Shown: in pieces, positions 19,002 through 28,543 of the stretch | Numbering within the stretch: the first letter of the stretch is position 1 | Layout: the number at the start of each line of letters is the position of its first letter | Assembly (NCBI RefSeq): GCF_022647325.1 | Contig: NZ_CP071405.1 | Span: 248,001-312,000 of the forward strand | Origin: Pantoea deleyi | GTDB lineage: Bacteria; Pseudomonadota; Gammaproteobacteria; Enterobacterales; Enterobacteriaceae | Length of the DNA stretch: 64,000 bases | Reading direction: 5' to 3' | Made by a program: the position numbers and the translations under genes | The notes under the pieces: model-generated | What the model was told of the DNA's origin: nothing | The model's input: the letters and a program-made list of their open reading frames with translations, nothing else | The model's database searches: none

Positions 19002-19952
19002 TTACCCCGCTGGCTGAGCGCGCGGCGAGGCCGGACGCGTGCCGGCCAGCTGCGGCATCACCTCTTTGATCATGGAAAAAAAGTGCTGCAGCCGGGCCGG
19101 GTAGTAACTTGCCCAGGGGTAGGTCAGCCATACCGGCAGCGCCGGAGCCTGCCAGGCGGGCACCAGCTGCACCAGGCTGCCCGCCGCCAGATCCTCCTGC
19201 ACCGCCCAGGAGGAGACAATTGCCGCGCCCATCCCCGCCAGCGCCGCTTTGCGCACCGCATAGAGGCTGTCGCTGGCGAGGCGGGGCGTAATCGGCAGGT
19301 TCACCGGCTGGCCGTCATCGATTTTCTGCAGCGCCACCTCATTACGGTAAAAACTGGTCAGGGCCAGCCACGGCAGATCGCGCAGCTGTCCGACCGCTTC
19401 AACTGGCGGGTGCCGGGCCAGCAGCGACGGAGCCGCCACCACGATGCGCGGCACCTCGGCCAGCAGAATCGCCACCACGGAGGGATCGGTTGGCGCGCCG
19501 ACCTGAATGGCGCAGTCGACGTTTTCCGCGATAAAGTCCGGCGTCCGGTCATTCAGCATCCACTCAATATTGAGCCGGGGATAGCGATTCAGGTAATCCA
19601 CCAGCGGGGCGATCAGCTGATCCTGACCAAAGGCGTGTGGGGCGCGCACCCGCAGCGTCCCGACCGGGTCGGCACTGGCACCGGTCAGCGCATCCTCCAG
19701 CGCATGCCAGGTCGCCAGCAGCTCCCGCGCCTGTGCGTAGCAGCGCTCGCCATCGTCGGTGAGCTTCAGGGCATGTGTGGTGCGCAGGATCAGCTTCAGG
19801 CCGAGCCGCTGCTCCAGGGACTGCAGGCGACGACTGACGGTGGGTTGCGTGGTGCCGAGCTGGGCGGCGGCGGCGGATAAGCTGCCGCTCTCGACGATGC
19901 GGATAAAGGTCTGCATCAGATCGATGCGATCGCTGCTGTTCGGGTTGTTCAT
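19002..19952 (-). CDS. LysR-family transcriptional regulator
   Basis: A 316-residue LysR protein. The helix-turn-helix occupies residues 10-65 (GSLSAAAAQLGTTQPTVSRRLQSLE), and an effector-binding domain fills the rest. I chose the ATG at 19952; a GTG three codons upstream has no ribosome site. It is divergent from an MFS transporter gene with about 94 bases between, the usual layout of a LysR protein controlling the adjacent exporter. The effector and target are inferred from position only. Confidence 0.86.
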   Translation of the reverse strand: MNNPNSSDRIDLMQTFIRIVESGSLSAAAAQLGTTQPTVSRRLQSLEQRLGLKLILRTTHALKLTDDGERCYAQARELLATWHALEDALTGASADPVGTLRVRAPHAFGQDQLIAPLVDYLNRYPRLNIEWMLNDRTPDFIAENVDCAIQVGAPTDPSVVAILLAEVPRIVVAAPSLLARHPPVEAVGQLRDLPWLALTSFYRNEVALQKIDDGQPVNLPITPRLASDSLYAVRKAALAGMGAAIVSSWAVQEDLAAGSLVQLVPAWQAPALPVWLTYPWASYYPARLQHFFSMIKEVMPQLAGTRPASPRAQPAG

Positions 19953-20046
19953 ACGCTCCACGCATAACGGTTTTGCCTGATGTCAGTCTACCGCGTATAA
20001 ACGCGATGCGCTCTAATGGCGGCTGAAAATCGCGAGGAACAGAACC

Positions 20047-21249
20047 ATGTCAGCAATCCAGACCCACTCCCACAATGAACCGCTCGCCACGCCGCTGGTG
20101 TTTACCCTGGCCGCCGGGGCCGGACTCAGCGTCGCGTCGATCTACTACAGCCAGCCGATGCTGGAGATCATCAGCCGGCAGTTTAATGCGGGGATCGGCG
20201 CGGTTGGCATGGTGCCGATGCTGACCCAGGCGGGCTATGCGCTGGGTATTCTGCTGCTGGCCCCGCTGGGCGATCGCCATGACCGGCGCACCATCATCTT
20301 CATCAAGGGGTTGCTGCTGGTGGCGGCGCTGCTGCTGTGCGGCTTTTCCGGCGGACTCAGCGCGCTGCTGATCGCCAGCTTCGTGACCGGCCTGACCGCC
20401 ACCGTGGCACAGGATATCGTGCCCGCCTCGGCGGCGCTGGCACCGGAACGCAGCCGGGGGAAAACAGTCGGCACGGTGATGACCGGGCTGCTGGTGGGGA
20501 TCCTGCTGTCGCGGGTCGTCAGCGGCGTGGTGGCGGAGTATTTCGGCTGGCGCACCCTCTATATGATCGCCGCGCTGTCGGTGCTGCTGATCACGCTGAC
20601 GCTGCGGCGGGTTCTGCCACGCTTCGCGCCGGGCACCCAGGTGAGCTATCCGCGTCTGCTGCTGTCGCTGGTGCATCTCTGGCGTCACCACCAGACGCTG
20701 CGCCGGGCCGCGCTGGCGCAGGGGCTGCTCTCCGTCGCCTTCAGCGCATTCTGGTCGACGCTGGCGCTGATGCTCAGCGACCGTTTTCATCTCGACAGTG
20801 CCATCGCCGGAGCCTTTGGCCTGGCGGGCGCGGCGGGCGCAATGGCGGCACCGCTGGCGGGCAGTTTCGCTGACCGCATCGGCCCGGCGCGGGTGACGCT
20901 GGTGGGCGCAGGGCTGGTAACGCTCTCCTTTGCGCTGATGTTTCTGCTGCCGCTGCTGCCGGTACCGGCGCAGCTGGGGCTGATCGTCCTGTCGGCCATC
21001 GGCTTCGATTTAGGCGTGCAGGCCACGCTGGTGGCGCATCAGACGCTGGTCTATGGTCTGGCGCCTGAGGCTCGCAGCCGCCTCAACGCGCTGCTGTTTA
21101 CCGTGGTGTTTATCGGGATGGCCAGCGGTGCCGCGCTCGGGAGTCTGGCGCTGGCGCACTGGGGCTGGAATGGGGTGGTGGCGCTCGCGACCCTGGCCGG
21201 GGCCGCCAGTCTGGCGGTGCGTTTCGCCAGTCGTCACCTGAAAAACTGA
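20047..21249 (+). CDS. Major facilitator superfamily efflux transporter
   Basis: A 400-residue protein with about 12 hydrophobic segments. The MFS loop 2-3 signature is GDRHDRRTIIF, and a related FADRIGPARV lies in the second half. It looks like the YnfM/YgaY-type drug or metabolite proton antiporters. A GAGGAAC site precedes the ATG at 20047. It is divergently transcribed from the LysR gene, which may control it. The substrate is unknown. Confidence 0.85.
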   Translation: MSAIQTHSHNEPLATPLVFTLAAGAGLSVASIYYSQPMLEIISRQFNAGIGAVGMVPMLTQAGYALGILLLAPLGDRHDRRTIIFIKGLLLVAALLLCGFSGGLSALLIASFVTGLTATVAQDIVPASAALAPERSRGKTVGTVMTGLLVGILLSRVVSGVVAEYFGWRTLYMIAALSVLLITLTLRRVLPRFAPGTQVSYPRLLLSLVHLWRHHQTLRRAALAQGLLSVAFSAFWSTLALMLSDRFHLDSAIAGAFGLAGAAGAMAAPLAGSFADRIGPARVTLVGAGLVTLSFALMFLLPLLPVPAQLGLIVLSAIGFDLGVQATLVAHQTLVYGLAPEARSRLNALLFTVVFIGMASGAALGSLALAHWGWNGVVALATLAGAASLAVRFASRHLKN

Positions 21250-21311
21250 TCGTCTCGCCCGTCAAAAAATGTGCCAGGCTTATTCATAAACCCGAAATAA
21301 TCTGGAGTGTT

Positions 21312-22658
21312 ATGAACTTTTTAGCCTGGACAGCAGCGACGGGCGGCCTTCTGCTGCTGATGTCACTGGCTTCCGGATGGATTCACCGGGGACCCGTGAC
21401 CTCATTTGGCCTGTTTCTTATCGCCGGGATACTCTGCGGGCCGTGGGGCTTCGACCTTATCCATATCGATATCGTTACCCACTCTGAAGCCGTGGCGCAC
21501 ATCACCGAGATCACCATGGCCGCCTCGCTGTTTATCACCGGCCTTAAGCTGCGCCTGCCGCTGCAGAATCACTGCTGGCACACCGGACTGAAGCTGGCAT
21601 TTCCCGCCATGTTGCTGACGGTGGCGGCGATGACCCTGCTGGCGCACTACGTGGTGGGATTAGCGTGGCCGATTGCGCTGGCATTTGGAGCGATCGTCGC
21701 GCCCACCGATCCGGTGCTGGCGAGCTTAATCTCGGTGAATGATGCGCAGGATGATGATTCGCTGCGGGTGGCGATCTCCAGCGAAGCGGGCATGAATGAT
21801 GGCTCCGCGCTGCCGCTGCTGATGCTGGCGCTGCTGCTGTTCAATGGCGAGAGCCTGAGCGGCGCGATGCTGGCGCACTGGGGCGCGGTCGAGGTGATCT
21901 GGGCGATTGGCGGCGGGCTGATCATCGGGTTTGTGCTGGGGCAGTTGATTGGCGTGCTGGCGACCCGTCTGCGCAATGCCAATGGCGATGTCGCCCCCAA
22001 CGATTTTCTGGCGCTGGCGCTGATCGCGCTGAGCTATTCGCTGGTGGAGTGGCTGGGTGCCTCCGGCTTCCTGGCCGCCTTTGCCGCCGGGCTGGGGCTG
22101 CGCCGGGCGGAGCTGGGCGTTTTCCGGCGTCATCAGCCCGACGATCTCTCCGACGACGAGCGGGTGCTCCCCTCTGAGGCGCTGGTCAATCCCAACAAGC
22201 GGCTGGCGCATCAGGGCGACAGCAATATGGTGAAATCGATTGGGTTTGTGGTAGGCGACGCCCTCTCTTTTGGCGATACTATTGAACGTCTGCTGGCGGC
22301 TGGCATGATGGTGGTGCTGGGCGTGACGCTGGCGCAGCACTGGAATCTCTACGGCGTGCTGCTCGGGCTGGCGCTGTTCATCGTGGTGCGGCCGCTGGCT
22401 GTCTGGCTGGTGACGCTGCGCGCCGGGCTGCCGCTGGGGCAGCGCCTGCTGATCGGCTGGCTGGGCATCCGGGGGATAGGCAGCCTGAACTACATCGCCT
22501 ACGCCTGGACGCACGGCATGGAAGGCCCGCAGATGGAAATCATGACGAACATGGCGTTAACACTGGTGGTCTGCAGCGTGGTGATCCACGGCACCACCGT
22601 GACGTCGCTGCTGAACTGGCGTCAGAAACGCATTGAAGCCCTTCAGCGCAAGGTTTAA
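21312..22658 (+). CDS. NhaP-type Na+(K+)/H+ antiporter
   Basis: A 448-residue membrane protein of the CPA1 monovalent cation:proton antiporter family. The ion-binding region with the essential aspartates is visible: APTDPVLA near residues 135-142 and SSEAGMNDGSALP around 156-168. GIRGIGSLNYIAYAW lies near the C-terminus. A CTGGAG site precedes the ATG. It exchanges Na+ or K+ for protons at the inner membrane. A small secreted-protein gene follows after 23 nt and probably shares its transcript. Confidence 0.88.
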   Translation: MNFLAWTAATGGLLLLMSLASGWIHRGPVTSFGLFLIAGILCGPWGFDLIHIDIVTHSEAVAHITEITMAASLFITGLKLRLPLQNHCWHTGLKLAFPAMLLTVAAMTLLAHYVVGLAWPIALAFGAIVAPTDPVLASLISVNDAQDDDSLRVAISSEAGMNDGSALPLLMLALLLFNGESLSGAMLAHWGAVEVIWAIGGGLIIGFVLGQLIGVLATRLRNANGDVAPNDFLALALIALSYSLVEWLGASGFLAAFAAGLGLRRAELGVFRRHQPDDLSDDERVLPSEALVNPNKRLAHQGDSNMVKSIGFVVGDALSFGDTIERLLAAGMMVVLGVTLAQHWNLYGVLLGLALFIVVRPLAVWLVTLRAGLPLGQRLLIGWLGIRGIGSLNYIAYAWTHGMEGPQMEIMTNMALTLVVCSVVIHGTTVTSLLNWRQKRIEALQRKV

Positions 22659-22681
22659 CCCGCAAGAACAGGAGTTAAAAA

Positions 22682-23026
22682 ATGAAAGTGACTCAGATAG
22701 TGCTGCTGAGCATCCTCGCGTCCGGCAGTGCGCTGGCGGCGGACGACGCTGACACAGAACAGAATGTCTATGCCAGCCAGTTGTGCCACATCGTCAGCGG
22801 CGAAAAAAAGGTCGCGACGGCGGATCACTATGTCGAACAGATGAAGTCGGCTGTAGCGAGCAGCCAGTCGCCGTCGGCGATGAATCAGCCCGAATTTGAT
22901 GAAGAGTCGGCGCGTGAAGTCGCCAGCGCCTGGCTGCAGCTGGGTGACGATGAGCGCGCCAAGCTGCGCGTCAATGAACAGCAGTGTGAACAGGCGGTCA
23001 TGGCGCAGTTCCAGCAGGAAGATTAA
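22682..23026 (+). CDS. Small secreted/periplasmic protein of unknown function
   Basis: A 114-residue protein I do not recognise. The first 20 residues form a clear Sec signal peptide (MKVTQIVLLSILASGSALA, cleavage expected after ALA). The mature part is acidic, about 95 residues, with two cysteines (in QLCHIV and QQCEQ) that could form a disulfide in the periplasm, and predicted helices rich in Glu and Ala. An AGGAG site precedes the ATG. It lies 23 nt after the antiporter gene and just before a strong terminator, so it is the last gene of that unit. Confidence 0.75.
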   Translation: MKVTQIVLLSILASGSALAADDADTEQNVYASQLCHIVSGEKKVATADHYVEQMKSAVASSQSPSAMNQPEFDEESAREVASAWLQLGDDERAKLRVNEQQCEQAVMAQFQQED

Positions 23027-23042
23027 CCGCGCTGCATCAGAG

Positions 23043-23073
23043 AAAAACGCGCCTGCCGGGCGCGTTTTTTTAT
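23043..23073 (+). terminator. Rho-independent terminator of the antiporter unit
   Basis: AAAACGCGCC and GGGCGCGTTTT form a 10-bp stem with a short TGCC-type loop, directly followed by a run of T (ending near 23073). It is a classic intrinsic terminator 17 nt after the small secreted-protein gene. Confidence 0.9.
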
Positions 23074-23194
23074 GGCTTTTCAGGGGACATTGCGTACATA
23101 ATCGCCAGCCATGGCATCCGCCTTGCATCTGTTGATTCTCCTTCAGTCCGCCGCAACGGCTGGCTTATTACTCTGGCATCACTTAACAGGCATT

Positions 23195-24091
23195 ATGATT
23201 ACGCGTCGACGCTTTATTCTCGGCACGGGAGCGCTTGGGCTCTCCATGACCACCGGCAAATTATTTGCCCGCGATGACATTATTCCCCTCTGGCCGGACG
23301 ATCCGCCCGGCGGCGGCGGCCCATCGGGTCAGCTGCGGATTAACAGTACCGGTTCATGGTCGAATATCGTCAGCCCGGCGATTCAGCGTTTTAAGCCCGA
23401 GAATCCCAATGGCGAGGCGGTGCTCATTGCCGCTGGCGGCGGCTATCGCTGGATCGGCATGGCACGCGAAGCCTGGCCGGTGGCGCGCTGGCTCAACGCC
23501 AGTGGCTACACCGCCTATGTGCTCAGCTACCGGCTGCCGCATGAGAAGTGGCAGGCGGGCCGGCTGGCACCGCTGCAGGATGCGCAGCGCGCCATCCGGC
23601 TGGTGCGATCTTTCGAACGCAGGGTGCATGTGCTGGGCTTCTCGGCAGGCGGGCATCTGCTGGGGCTGGCGGCGGCGCGGCCGGACTTTCAATCCTATCC
23701 CGCCATCGATTCGCTGGATGAGGTGGTGCCCGGCGTCGACAGCGTGGGGCTGATCTATCCGGTGATTACCCTGGAAGCGCCTTATCAGCACACCAACACC
23801 CATCTGATGATGGTCGGCAAAAATGCCACGCCGCAGGATGAGGCGAACTGGTCGGTACAGAACTTTGTGACCCGGCACTATCCGCCGACGTTTCTGGCGC
23901 AGGCCGAGGACGATCACACCTCCAATCCCTTTAATACCGAGCTGATGCGCGACACCTGTCGCCGCAATCGCGTGCCGGTTGAGCTGATTCAGATCAGCAA
24001 AGGCGGGCATGGATTTGGTCTGGGCAAGGCGGGAACGCCCGCGGCGTTATGGGATCAGGCGTATGTCCGCTGGCTGGATCGGGTCGGCTGA
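23195..24091 (+). CDS. Tat-exported alpha/beta hydrolase (esterase/lipase-like)
   Basis: A 298-residue protein starting with a twin-arginine-type signal (TRRRFILGTGALGLSM), so it is probably folded before export to the periplasm. The hydrolase domain has an oxyanion GGGYRW segment, nucleophile motif GFSAGGH, an acidic ED..H segment near residue 240 and the catalytic histidine in GGHGFG. It resembles acetyl-esterase or xylan-esterase-like members. I chose the ATG at 23195, which opens on the twin-arginine signal; the frame extends upstream to 23111 without a good site. The substrate is unknown. Confidence 0.8.
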   Translation: MITRRRFILGTGALGLSMTTGKLFARDDIIPLWPDDPPGGGGPSGQLRINSTGSWSNIVSPAIQRFKPENPNGEAVLIAAGGGYRWIGMAREAWPVARWLNASGYTAYVLSYRLPHEKWQAGRLAPLQDAQRAIRLVRSFERRVHVLGFSAGGHLLGLAAARPDFQSYPAIDSLDEVVPGVDSVGLIYPVITLEAPYQHTNTHLMMVGKNATPQDEANWSVQNFVTRHYPPTFLAQAEDDHTSNPFNTELMRDTCRRNRVPVELIQISKGGHGFGLGKAGTPAALWDQAYVRWLDRVG

Positions 24092-24142
24092 GTTGCCCCG
24101 GCGTAGTGCAGGGCTGCACGGTCTGACGGCCAGTGGAGAGAT

Positions 24143-24172
24143 AAAAAAACAGGCGGCCGGGGCCGCCTGTTC
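24143..24172 (-). terminator. Terminator of gor
   Basis: Read on the minus strand, AACAGGCGGC and GCCGCCTGTT pair around a CCCG loop and run into seven T. The stem ends about 20 nt past the gor stop codon. Confidence 0.9.
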
Positions 24173-24193
24173 TGTTGCTGAAGCCTGTGCGGC

Positions 24194-25546
24194 TTAGCGC
24201 ATGGTCACAAACTCTTCCGCGGCGGTCGGGTGGATCGCCACGGTGTTGTCGAAGTCTTTCTTGGTCGCGCCCATCTTCAGCGCCACGGCGAAGCCCTGCA
24301 GCATCTCATCCATGCCGAATCCGATACCGTGAATCCCGACAATCTTCTCATCGGCACCCACGCAGACCAGCTTCATGCGGCACGGCTGACGATGCTGAGT
24401 TACCGCGCTGTACATCGCGGTAAACGACGATTTGTAGATTTTGACCTGATCGTCGCCATACTGTTCGCGCGCCTGCGGCTCGGTCAGGCCGACGGTGCCA
24501 ATCGGCGGATGGCTGAAGACCACGGTCGGCACATTGCTGTAATCCAGATGCTCATCCGGCTTGTTGTTAAACAGACGCTCAGAGAGACGACGGCCTGCGG
24601 CCACCGCGACCGGCGTCAGCTCAACCGCACCGGTGTTATCGCCCACCGCATAGACGCCGGAGACATTGGTGTTCTGGAATTTATCGACGCGGATATAGCC
24701 TTTGTCGTCCAGCGCCACGCCCGCAGCGTCAATGTTGAGGTTGTCGGTCGCCGGCTCACGGCCGATCGCCCAGACCAGGCAATCTACGGTGTATTCGCTG
24801 CCGTTTTCCAGCCGCAGCGTCAGGCTGCCATCTTCATTCTTCGTCACCGATTCCGGCACGGCTTCGGTGTGCAGCGTCGGGCCGTCGGTGTTCATTACTT
24901 CGACCAGCGTTTCGGAGAGCAGCGAATCGAAGCTGCGCAGCGGCGCATGCTTACGCACGAACAGGTGGGTTTCTGAGCCCAGCGCGTTCACCACGCCCGC
25001 CAGCTCGACCGCGATGTAGCCTGCACCGATTACCGCTGTGCGTTCTGGCAGCGCATCCAGCTCGAAGAAACCGTCGGAATCGATACCATATTCCGCACCC
25101 GGAATCGACGGGTGAACCGGACGACCGCCGGTGGCGATCAGGATATGGTTAGCGGTGATGATCTCGCCGTTAACTTCCACGCTGTGCGCATCGACGAAGC
25201 GGGCAAAGCCTTTGATTACTTCGACTTTGTTTTTGCCCAGCACGTTGTCATAGGAGTTGTGGATACGATCGATATAGGCGCTGCGGTTTTTCACCAGCGT
25301 GGCCCAGTTGAAGCGGTTCACGGTGGTGTCGAAGCCGTAATCCGGGCCGTAAAGATGGATAGCCTCGGCGATTTGCGCGGCGTGCCACATGATCTTTTTC
25401 GGCACGCAACCCACGTTCACGCAGGTGCCGCCCAGCTCTTTCGCTTCAATCAGGGCGCATTTCTGGCCATACATAGCCGCACGGTTAATTGAGGCGATAC
25501 CGCCGCTGCCGCCGCCAATGGCGAGATAGTCGAAATGTCGGGTCAT
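24194..25546 (-). CDS. gor: Glutathione reductase
   Basis: A 450-residue flavoprotein, the same length as E. coli Gor, which reduces glutathione disulfide with NADPH. The FAD-binding GGGSGG, the redox-active disulfide [13 protein letters not shown], the NADPH-binding GAGYIAVEL and the C-terminal HPTAAEE with the catalytic His-Glu pair are all present. The frame stays open to 25855, but the ATG at 25546 ([13 protein letters not shown]) is where the family begins. It is divergent from rbn. A strong terminator follows. Confidence 0.96.
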   Translation of the reverse strand: MTRHFDYLAIGGGSGGIASINRAAMYGQKCALIEAKELGGTCVNVGCVPKKIMWHAAQIAEAIHLYGPDYGFDTTVNRFNWATLVKNRSAYIDRIHNSYDNVLGKNKVEVIKGFARFVDAHSVEVNGEIITANHILIATGGRPVHPSIPGAEYGIDSDGFFELDALPERTAVIGAGYIAVELAGVVNALGSETHLFVRKHAPLRSFDSLLSETLVEVMNTDGPTLHTEAVPESVTKNEDGSLTLRLENGSEYTVDCLVWAIGREPATDNLNIDAAGVALDDKGYIRVDKFQNTNVSGVYAVGDNTGAVELTPVAVAAGRRLSERLFNNKPDEHLDYSNVPTVVFSHPPIGTVGLTEPQAREQYGDDQVKIYKSSFTAMYSAVTQHRQPCRMKLVCVGADEKIVGIHGIGFGMDEMLQGFAVALKMGATKKDFDNTVAIHPTAAEEFVTMR

Positions 25547-25673
25547 TGAAGTATCCATCCGGTTGCATAAAAAATTGGGGTTGAGTGTAACGCTGCGGGT
25601 CGAAATGACGCAAAGTTTGCGCCTATGATTGTAATAGGGTTCTGTTTTTTCATCGCTGACAGGGAAGCATACC

Positions 25674-26585
25674 ATGCACCTCACTTTTCTTGGCACCGGC
25701 GGCGGTGCTCCCAGCCTGCAACGTAACGTGACATCCATTGCTTTTACCCGTGCGCAGAGCGGTGAAACCTGGCTGTTCGACTGCGGGGAGGGCACACAAT
25801 TACAGTTTATGCGCTCCAGCCTGAAACCGGGCAAAGTGGACAGAATTTTTATCACCCATCTGCATGGCGATCATATTTTCGGGCTGCCGGGCCTGCTCAC
25901 CAGCCGGTCGATGGCCGGGCTGACCACACCGATGACGGTTTACGGGCCAAAGGGGTTAAAAACCTTTGTGGAGACGGCGCTGTCGATCAGCGGCTCTTAC
26001 ACCGACTATCCGCTGACGATCGTCGAGATTGAGGCGGGCTGGACGCTGGATGACGGAGCCTTCCGCATCAGCGCCTGGCCGCTGAGCCATCCGGTAGAGT
26101 GCTACGGCTACCGCATTGAGCAGCATGACAAACCCGGCCTGCTGGATGCGGCGCGGCTTAAGGCCGAAGGGGTGCCGCGCGGGCCGTGGTTTCAGCAGCT
26201 CAAACAGGGCGAGTGCGTCACGCTGGAGGATGGCCGGGTGATCAACGGCGCGGACTATCTGGGGCCGGCGACGCCTGGCAAAAAGCTGGCTATCTTTGGC
26301 GACACCGCCCCTACCGAGGCCGCGCTGCATCTGGCGGCGGATGTTGATCTGATGGTGCATGAAACCACGCTGGAGGCGGCGATGGTGGAAAAGGCCAACG
26401 GACGCGGCCACTCCACCACCCTGCAGGCCGCCGATCTGGCTAAACGCGCCGGGGCAAAACGGCTGATCGCCACCCATTTCAGCTCCCGCTATCTGGCCAG
26501 AGACATGAGCCGCCTGCTGGCGGAGTGTCAGACGATTTTTCCCTGCACCGAGCTGGCTTCGGATCTGGCCGTTTTCACGGTTTAG
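25674..26585 (+). CDS. rbn: Ribonuclease BN/Z (tRNA 3' processing)
   Basis: A 303-residue metallo-beta-lactamase-fold RNase (E. coli Rbn 305). The zinc motif is [13 protein letters not shown], with later ligands in [15 protein letters not shown] and the C-terminal ATHFSSRY. RNase BN trims tRNA 3' ends. A GGGAAG site precedes the ATG. It is divergent from gor, and its stop overlaps the convergent CPBP protease stop by 4 bases. In E. coli it is not beside gor, so this is a rearranged neighbourhood. Confidence 0.94.
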   Translation: MHLTFLGTGGGAPSLQRNVTSIAFTRAQSGETWLFDCGEGTQLQFMRSSLKPGKVDRIFITHLHGDHIFGLPGLLTSRSMAGLTTPMTVYGPKGLKTFVETALSISGSYTDYPLTIVEIEAGWTLDDGAFRISAWPLSHPVECYGYRIEQHDKPGLLDAARLKAEGVPRGPWFQQLKQGECVTLEDGRVINGADYLGPATPGKKLAIFGDTAPTEAALHLAADVDLMVHETTLEAAMVEKANGRGHSTTLQAADLAKRAGAKRLIATHFSSRYLARDMSRLLAECQTIFPCTELASDLAVFTV

Positions 26586-27400
26586 TGCTGGAGTGCCGGA
26601 TAGGTAAAGAACAGCAGATGAGTGAGGTTAAGGGTAAAGTGCAGGGCGGTCGCCAGCCATAACCGGCCGCTCCAGTGCCACGCCAGGCCATACAGCAGGC
26701 CCGCCAGGGTGGCAAAAATGACCAGCAGTACGCCGCCGGTGATGTGCGCCAGCCCGAACAGCAGCGCGCTAATCGCGAGCGCGGGCACGCCTCCCAGCGC
26801 CGCCCGGAGGCGCTGTTGCAGATAGCCGCGAAATAGCGCCTCTTCGGCCAGCGAGACAAAAAACAGATTGGCCAGCATAAAGGCGGGCAGCCACGATGGA
26901 AGGTGCGGCTCAAACGCCAGACCGCCCAGCAGCACGGCGCAGCAGAGCAGCAGCGGCACGGCGGCGATGAGCGCCAGCGCCGCGATCCACGGATAACGCG
27001 GCGGGCAGGCCCGGGCGCGGAACAGCGTCGGCAGGCAGGCCATCAGCACGAAGGGGATCAGCGCCTTATCGATATTAAAGGAGAAGCTGAACGGCAGGCT
27101 CTGCGCACCCACCTTAACCGCATCGACCTGAACAGGATTGTGAAAGCCGGGAAAGAGATGGAGCAGCAGCCCCAGCGCGATCAGCAGCAGCAGCGCTTCG
27201 CGCAGCAGGGCATATCGGGAACGGGCTGGGTCATTGCGGTGCAGCGCAACCAGCGCGGCAGTGCCGGCCAGCAGCGGCAGAACCGGCCACGTCAGGACCT
27301 GATGATAAAACCCTGCCAGCACGGCGAAGGCTGACAGCAGCAGCGCCAGCCGCCGGGCGGGTTGCAGAGCGGCCAGTGCGGCCGCCAGCAGCATCCACAT
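26582..27400 (-). CDS. CPBP-family intramembrane metalloprotease
   Basis: A 272-residue protein with about eight membrane segments. The three CPBP (Abi/CAAX-like) motifs are present: EEALFRG (EExxxR), FGLAH, and HFTLN. These line an intramembrane active site. Some relatives cut prenyl proteins or bacteriocin-related substrates and others have no known role. It begins 7 nt after the rlmJ stop on the same strand, so it is probably read from the rlmJ transcript. This neighbour is not found beside rlmJ in E. coli. Confidence 0.85.
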   Translation of the reverse strand: MWMLLAAALAALQPARRLALLLSAFAVLAGFYHQVLTWPVLPLLAGTAALVALHRNDPARSRYALLREALLLLIALGLLLHLFPGFHNPVQVDAVKVGAQSLPFSFSFNIDKALIPFVLMACLPTLFRARACPPRYPWIAALALIAAVPLLLCCAVLLGGLAFEPHLPSWLPAFMLANLFFVSLAEEALFRGYLQQRLRAALGGVPALAISALLFGLAHITGGVLLVIFATLAGLLYGLAWHWSGRLWLATALHFTLNLTHLLFFTYPALQH

Positions 27401-27407
27401 CGTGGCG

Positions 27408-28250
27408 TTATTCAGGAACGATCTGGTTTACCACGAAGTGACCGGTGCCTGCCGGAACCAGTTTTTTGTGCAGCCACGGCAGCACGGTATTCATCTGATC
27501 GGCCAGCTTCCACGGCGGGTTGATCACAATCATGCCGGAGGCGGTCATGCCGCGCTGATCGCTGTCCGGGCGGGTCGCCAGCTCGATCTGCAGAATATTG
27601 CGAATGCCGGTCGCTTCCAGGTCGCGCAGCATATGCTTGATCTGCTGGCGTAACACCACTGGATACCACAGCGCAAAGATGCCGGTGCCGAAACGTTTGT
27701 GGCCTTCCTGGATCCCTTTCACGACCGCCTGATAGTCACTTTTCATCTCATACGGCGGGTCGATCAGCACCAGACCGCGACGCGACAGCGGGGGCAGCTT
27801 CGCTTTCAACTGCTGATACCCGTCGGCGCGATCGACGCGGGCGCGGTTGTCTTTGCTGAATTCGTTACGCAGCAGCGGGTAGTCGCTGGAGTGCAGTTCG
27901 GTGAGCTGCAGTTTGTCATCTTCACGCAGCAGGTGACGGGCGATCAGCGGGGAGCCGGGATAGTAACGCAGCGCGGGGCCGCGATTCAGCGCGCCGATCG
28001 CGTCAAAATAGGGCTGCAGCAGTGCGGGTGCGTCGGGCTGCTGCCAGATGCGGGCAATCCCTTCCAGATATTCACCGGTACGTTCGGCGTGTTCGCCGCT
28101 GAGCTGGTAGCGGCCGGCACCGGCATGGGTGTCCAGGTAGAAAAACGGTTTCTCTTTCTCTTTCAGCGCCGTGATGATCAGGCTCAGAACGGTGTGCTTC
28201 AGCACGTCGGCATGGTTGCCGGCATGGAAGCTATGGCGATAACTCAGCAT
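27408..28250 (-). CDS. rlmJ: 23S rRNA (adenine2030-N6)-methyltransferase
   Basis: A 280-residue SAM-dependent methyltransferase that makes m6A2030 in 23S rRNA. The catalytic motif DPPYE is in GLVLIDPPYE, the SAM-binding DTHAGAG lies near residue 40, and the N-terminal MLSYRHSFHAGNHADVLKH is hallmark RlmJ. An AGGAT site precedes the ATG. It is divergent from prlC, as in E. coli, and is followed by the CPBP protease gene. Confidence 0.95.
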   Translation of the reverse strand: MLSYRHSFHAGNHADVLKHTVLSLIITALKEKEKPFFYLDTHAGAGRYQLSGEHAERTGEYLEGIARIWQQPDAPALLQPYFDAIGALNRGPALRYYPGSPLIARHLLREDDKLQLTELHSSDYPLLRNEFSKDNRARVDRADGYQQLKAKLPPLSRRGLVLIDPPYEMKSDYQAVVKGIQEGHKRFGTGIFALWYPVVLRQQIKHMLRDLEATGIRNILQIELATRPDSDQRGMTASGMIVINPPWKLADQMNTVLPWLHKKLVPAGTGHFVVNQIVPE

Positions 28251-28543
28251 TGTTTATCCTGTTGAATGTATAAGGTTTTAATTGATGGAAAATCAATTTA
28301 TCCCAATTATTACCTCACGTATTACCCACAGAACGACGCACAGCAACCGACGCAGGAAAAGCATGAGAATCCGCGATTATATCAGGGATGACGGGGTGAT
28401 GGGTCGAAAGCGAGAGAACAAATCGGCGCGTTTCTTCCCCACCTCTCTCTGGCTGCCATTGATTTTCGCTACACTAAGCCGCATGTTACTTAGATTGCGT
28501 GGCGCGACCCGCTGCGCCCCATACATCCATAAAGGACTGCGCT

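Noticed and set aside
25547-25855. Extended N-terminus of glutathione reductase
   Set aside because: The extra 103 codons show no homology, run through the gor-rbn promoter region and lack a start signal; the ATG at 25546 gives the exact family length.
28280-28298. AATTGAT-N5-ATCAATT, looking like an FNR site upstream of rlmJ
   Set aside because: FNR sites have TTGAT and ATCAA 4 nt apart; here the spacing is 5, so the two halves would not face the protein correctly.
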